A stretch of 25,437 nucleotides of DNA from a virus, in the IMG/VR virus record IMGVR_UViG_3300049491_001096, positions 1 through 25,437 of that record; one strand, 5' to 3'. The position numbers and the translations under genes were made by a program. Shown here in pieces: positions 23,170-25,437 of the stretch (positions are counted from its first letter, which is position 1; each line of letters begins with the position of its first letter). Below the pieces are notes generated by a model that was not told where the DNA came from, searched no databases, and worked only from the letters and a program-made list of their open reading frames with translations.

Positions 23170-24902
23170 CCTGCGAGCTCCAGGACGATGATTTCTGGCA
23201 CGACCTGCACTTGCTGCATGGCCTTGGCGCGACCCACGGCCATGATCCCCGCCAGCAGCACGTCGATTCGGCCCGTAGCCTTGGCCTTGCTGAGCTTGCG
23301 GTTGCCGGCGTCGTCTTCGACGATCACGGCATTGGCCGCGCACCAGGTGAGGATCGGGTGGCCGTTGTGCACGAGGCGGCCGTCCAGCAGGTCGGCTTCG
23401 AAGACTTCGATGGCGCCGGTCATGTCGCGGTATCCCTGGCCGAATTCGGCGAGCTCTGGCAGCTCTATTTCTTGGTCATCGGCCAGCGCGCGCAGGTCTT
23501 CGATGCGCCAACGGTCATAGGCCAGGCTGACGATATCGAAATGAGCCGTGATGGCTTGGAGTTGGCGCAGCACATGCAGGCGGCTGATGGCGCGGCCTGG
23601 CGTGGTCAGCAGGTATCCATCGCGCTGCCATTGGGTGTAGGGCACTTTGTCCTGGCGCTCGCGCTCGGCCAGGCCGTCTTCGGGGAGCCAAGCCCAGGCA
23701 AGCAGCTTCCAGGGCTCGCCGTCGGACACCGGCTCGACGACGATGGTGAGCGCGGTGAGGTCGGTGGTGCTGGAAAGGTCCAGGCCGGCGTAGGCGCGCC
23801 GGCCGCGCAGGTCTTCGACGGTGTATTCGCGCGATGCCGGCAACCAGATTTCCGGGCTGAGCCACGGGCTATGGGCTTGCGTCCATTCGCAGAAATTCAG
23901 GCGCCTGACGATGGCTTGCTTGCTGGGCAGGCCGCGCGCTTCGACGACTTGTTGGCGCAGGTAGGACAGGCCGGGCAGGTCGGCCTCTTGCAGGCTTGGG
24001 TTTGCCTTGGGCCAGCAGCGCTCATCGGCGATCGGGTCTTCGCCAGGATCAAGGCCGCAGACGAATGAAAAGAACGCATCGTCCTTCAAGGTGCCGGCGG
24101 CGATGTCGCACGCGTATTCGTGATATTGGCCGCACGGACTGGTGCGGTCATGCCCACTATTCGTGATGATGAACAACAACGGCTGGCGGCGGCTCTTGAA
24201 ACCGGCGCGTAGCATCTCGATGACGTGGTTGGTGGGATGCTCGTGCAGCTCATCGACAAGGGCGATATGCGGGCGCGGGCCGCTCTGGCCTTGGTCGGCG
24301 GATATGGGGCGAAAGAAGCTGCCGGTCGCCGGATAAGAAAGGTTCCAGGTGCGCTCACCGATTCCAGAGGGGCTGAGGCGGCGCAGCAACTCGGGGCTCT
24401 GCTGATACATCGCCACGGCATCACGAAAGAGGATCATCGCTTGGTCACGCTTGGTGGCCGCGGCGTAGATTTCAGCGCGCGCTTCACCATCCGCGCTGAG
24501 GCCGTGCAGGCCAACGCCAGCCGCCAACGGGCTTTTCCCGCTGCCTTTGCCGGTTTCGACGTAGGCAACGCGGAAACGCCGGGTGTTGTCGTCCATGCGA
24601 ACCCAGCCATAAATGCAGCCGATGACAAAGGCTTCCCATCCGAGCAATTTGAACGGCCGGCCTTCATAGTCGCCGCCATTCAGGTGCAGCACTTCCTCAA
24701 AAAAAGCGATCGCATGATTGCCTCGGGCCACGTCCCACATGAAGCCGCGAGCAGCCGCGCTTTGCAGATCCTGCAAATGGCGAGCCACGGCCGCGCGGAC
24801 GTGCGGTCCGGCGGTGACGGCGCCAGCAACGACCTGTTCCGCCCAGGCGGTGGCGCGATCAGCGGGCGGCGGAGCCTTGCGGACGCGGCTTGGCCGCCGC
24901 AT
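23166..24902 (-). CDS. terL: Phage terminase large subunit, HK97 family
   Basis: This is the packaging motor: an ATPase that translocates DNA into the prohead plus a nuclease that cuts the concatemer. From the ATG at 24902 the product has 578 residues. A Walker A motif (ETGKGSGKS) lies at about residues 116-124 and a Walker B motif (IALVDELHE) at about 213-221. The nuclease half begins with GLDLSSTTDLTAL, acidic residue near 375, and ends with a conserved RIDVLLAGIMA segment. The small subunit lies just upstream and the portal overlaps by 4 nt. The start is uncertain: a GTG at 24935, one base past the small subunit stop, and a TTG at 25007 are in frame. None has a clear ribosome site, so coupling to the previous gene is likely. 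Confidence 0.95.
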   Translation of the reverse strand: MRRPSRVRKAPPPADRATAWAEQVVAGAVTAGPHVRAAVARHLQDLQSAAARGFMWDVARGNHAIAFFEEVLHLNGGDYEGRPFKLLGWEAFVIGCIYGWVRMDDNTRRFRVAYVETGKGSGKSPLAAGVGLHGLSADGEARAEIYAAATKRDQAMILFRDAVAMYQQSPELLRRLSPSGIGERTWNLSYPATGSFFRPISADQGQSGPRPHIALVDELHEHPTNHVIEMLRAGFKSRRQPLLFIITNSGHDRTSPCGQYHEYACDIAAGTLKDDAFFSFVCGLDPGEDPIADERCWPKANPSLQEADLPGLSYLRQQVVEARGLPSKQAIVRRLNFCEWTQAHSPWLSPEIWLPASREYTVEDLRGRRAYAGLDLSSTTDLTALTIVVEPVSDGEPWKLLAWAWLPEDGLAERERQDKVPYTQWQRDGYLLTTPGRAISRLHVLRQLQAITAHFDIVSLAYDRWRIEDLRALADDQEIELPELAEFGQGYRDMTGAIEVFEADLLDGRLVHNGHPILTWCAANAVIVEDDAGNRKLSKAKATGRIDVLLAGIMAVGRAKAMQQVQVVPEIIVLELAG

Positions 24903-24936
24903 GGTAGCCGGCGGCTCGGTTACTTCTATGCTCACA

Positions 24937-25413
24937 TCAATGCGCGAAGAAGCGCCCGGTTCCGGCAGCGGCCGGCGGTTTCCCGAAGAGGTCGCCCTGC
25001 GGGTCAATCATCACGCGCGAGCGGCTCACCGGGTCCATGCCGAAGCGGGCCATGAAAGCCTCGGCGCGTTTGCTGCTCATCGCCATGGCGACATGGAGCT
25101 GATTGAGCATTTCCCCGCCCTTGGACGTAATAACTACGAATTTGTCTCCGCGCTCCAAGCGCGCACGGCGATAGTCGGCAACCGCATCGCACAGCATTTC
25201 GAGCGCAATCACGTCGGCTACGGTCAGGACGCGAACGCGCTGGAGCATCGGCGCAACCTGCGTCCACACGACTGCAGAATCCGCCGCAAGATGCGCTGGC
25301 GGCTTGAGCTCCAGCAGCAGATCTGGCTCAGGCTCTTTCCCGTTGCGCCTGTCGGCACGATCCGTGCCTTCAAGGCGCTTCTGCGCCGATGGCTTTGGCA
25401 ATCTACCCGCCAT
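24937..25413 (-). CDS. terS: Phage terminase small subunit, P27-like
   Basis: This protein would recognise phage DNA and hand it to the large terminase to begin packaging. The 158-residue product starts MAGRLPKPSAQKRLEG, close to the usual N-terminus of P27-family small terminases. A helical core follows, with a P-x-HL-x-x-x-A-x-x-x-W segment near residue 40. It sits directly upstream of the large subunit, as expected. The frame stays open to the window edge with a GTG at 25437 and an ATG at 25425. I chose the ATG at 25413 because it matches the family start and follows a run of eight G (25416-25423) that can act as a ribosome site. An upstream extension cannot be excluded because the window ends there. 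Confidence 0.85.
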   Translation of the reverse strand: MAGRLPKPSAQKRLEGTDRADRRNGKEPEPDLLLELKPPAHLAADSAVVWTQVAPMLQRVRVLTVADVIALEMLCDAVADYRRARLERGDKFVVITSKGGEMLNQLHVAMAMSSKRAEAFMARFGMDPVSRSRVMIDPQGDLFGKPPAAAGTGRFFAH

Positions 25414-25437
25414 AGCCCCCCCCATCCATTTCGCCAC

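Noticed and set aside
1-25437. Search for tRNA, integrase, repressor or defence genes
   Set aside because: None was recognised on either strand; the window is filled by structural genes, with the largest intergenic gap about 95 nt.

Overview
The window is one continuous late (virion structure) operon of a tailed phage or prophage. Every supported gene lies on the minus strand, so it reads from right (about 25,400) to left (1). It has the logic of an HK97-type siphovirus: P27-like small terminase, HK97-family large terminase, portal, ClpP-like head protease, HK97-fold capsid, head-tail connectors, tail tube, frameshifted tail chaperones, a 1,014-residue tape measure, then tail tip and fibre genes. 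The DNA is GC-rich and genes are tightly packed, often with 1 to 4 nt stop/start overlaps. The phiE125 gp8-like connector and the composition fit a proteobacterial host, possibly Burkholderiales or Xanthomonadales, but the sequence does not fix the host. No integrase, repressor, lysis, replication, tRNA or attachment site is visible. Both ends are cut, so lytic versus prophage state cannot be decided.

Layout, in transcription order. 25,413-21,117: DNA packaging and head maturation (small and large terminase, portal, protease). 21,044-19,791: major capsid protein. 19,695-16,070: an extra head-proximal block of four genes between capsid and connectors (127-aa putative decoration protein, 153-aa and 385-aa conserved unknowns, and a 528-aa protein built from about 22 tandem 20-residue repeats). 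16,066-14,207: head completion and tail joining (gp6/gp8-like, head-tail adaptor, HK97 gp10-like, DUF3168-like). 14,128-12,861: tail tube with an inserted FCCH-like domain, then the G / G-T chaperone pair made by a -1 frameshift. 12,855-9,811: tape measure. 9,809-4,963: a tail-tip block with the same order as the tail end of alphaproteobacterial gene transfer agents (DUF2460, DUF2163, NlpC/P60, large hub). 4,966-1: fibre and adhesin-like proteins (repeat fibre, LamG-like, SPRY-like), a secreted cysteine-rich protein, a small helical protein and a partial gene.

Three points stand out. First, the 20-residue repeat protein, with a recent 180-bp internal duplication. Second, a textbook -1 slippery heptamer (GGGAAAC) directly before the chaperone stop codon, with a downstream hairpin, leading into a frame that has no start codon of its own. 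Third, three strong terminator-like hairpins, each 23-26 nt upstream of the start codon of the capsid gene, the 127-aa gene and the tail tube gene. These three leaders share the same architecture (hairpin, U-rich run, AAGGA-type ribosome site), which suggests a common device for expressing the high-copy virion proteins.
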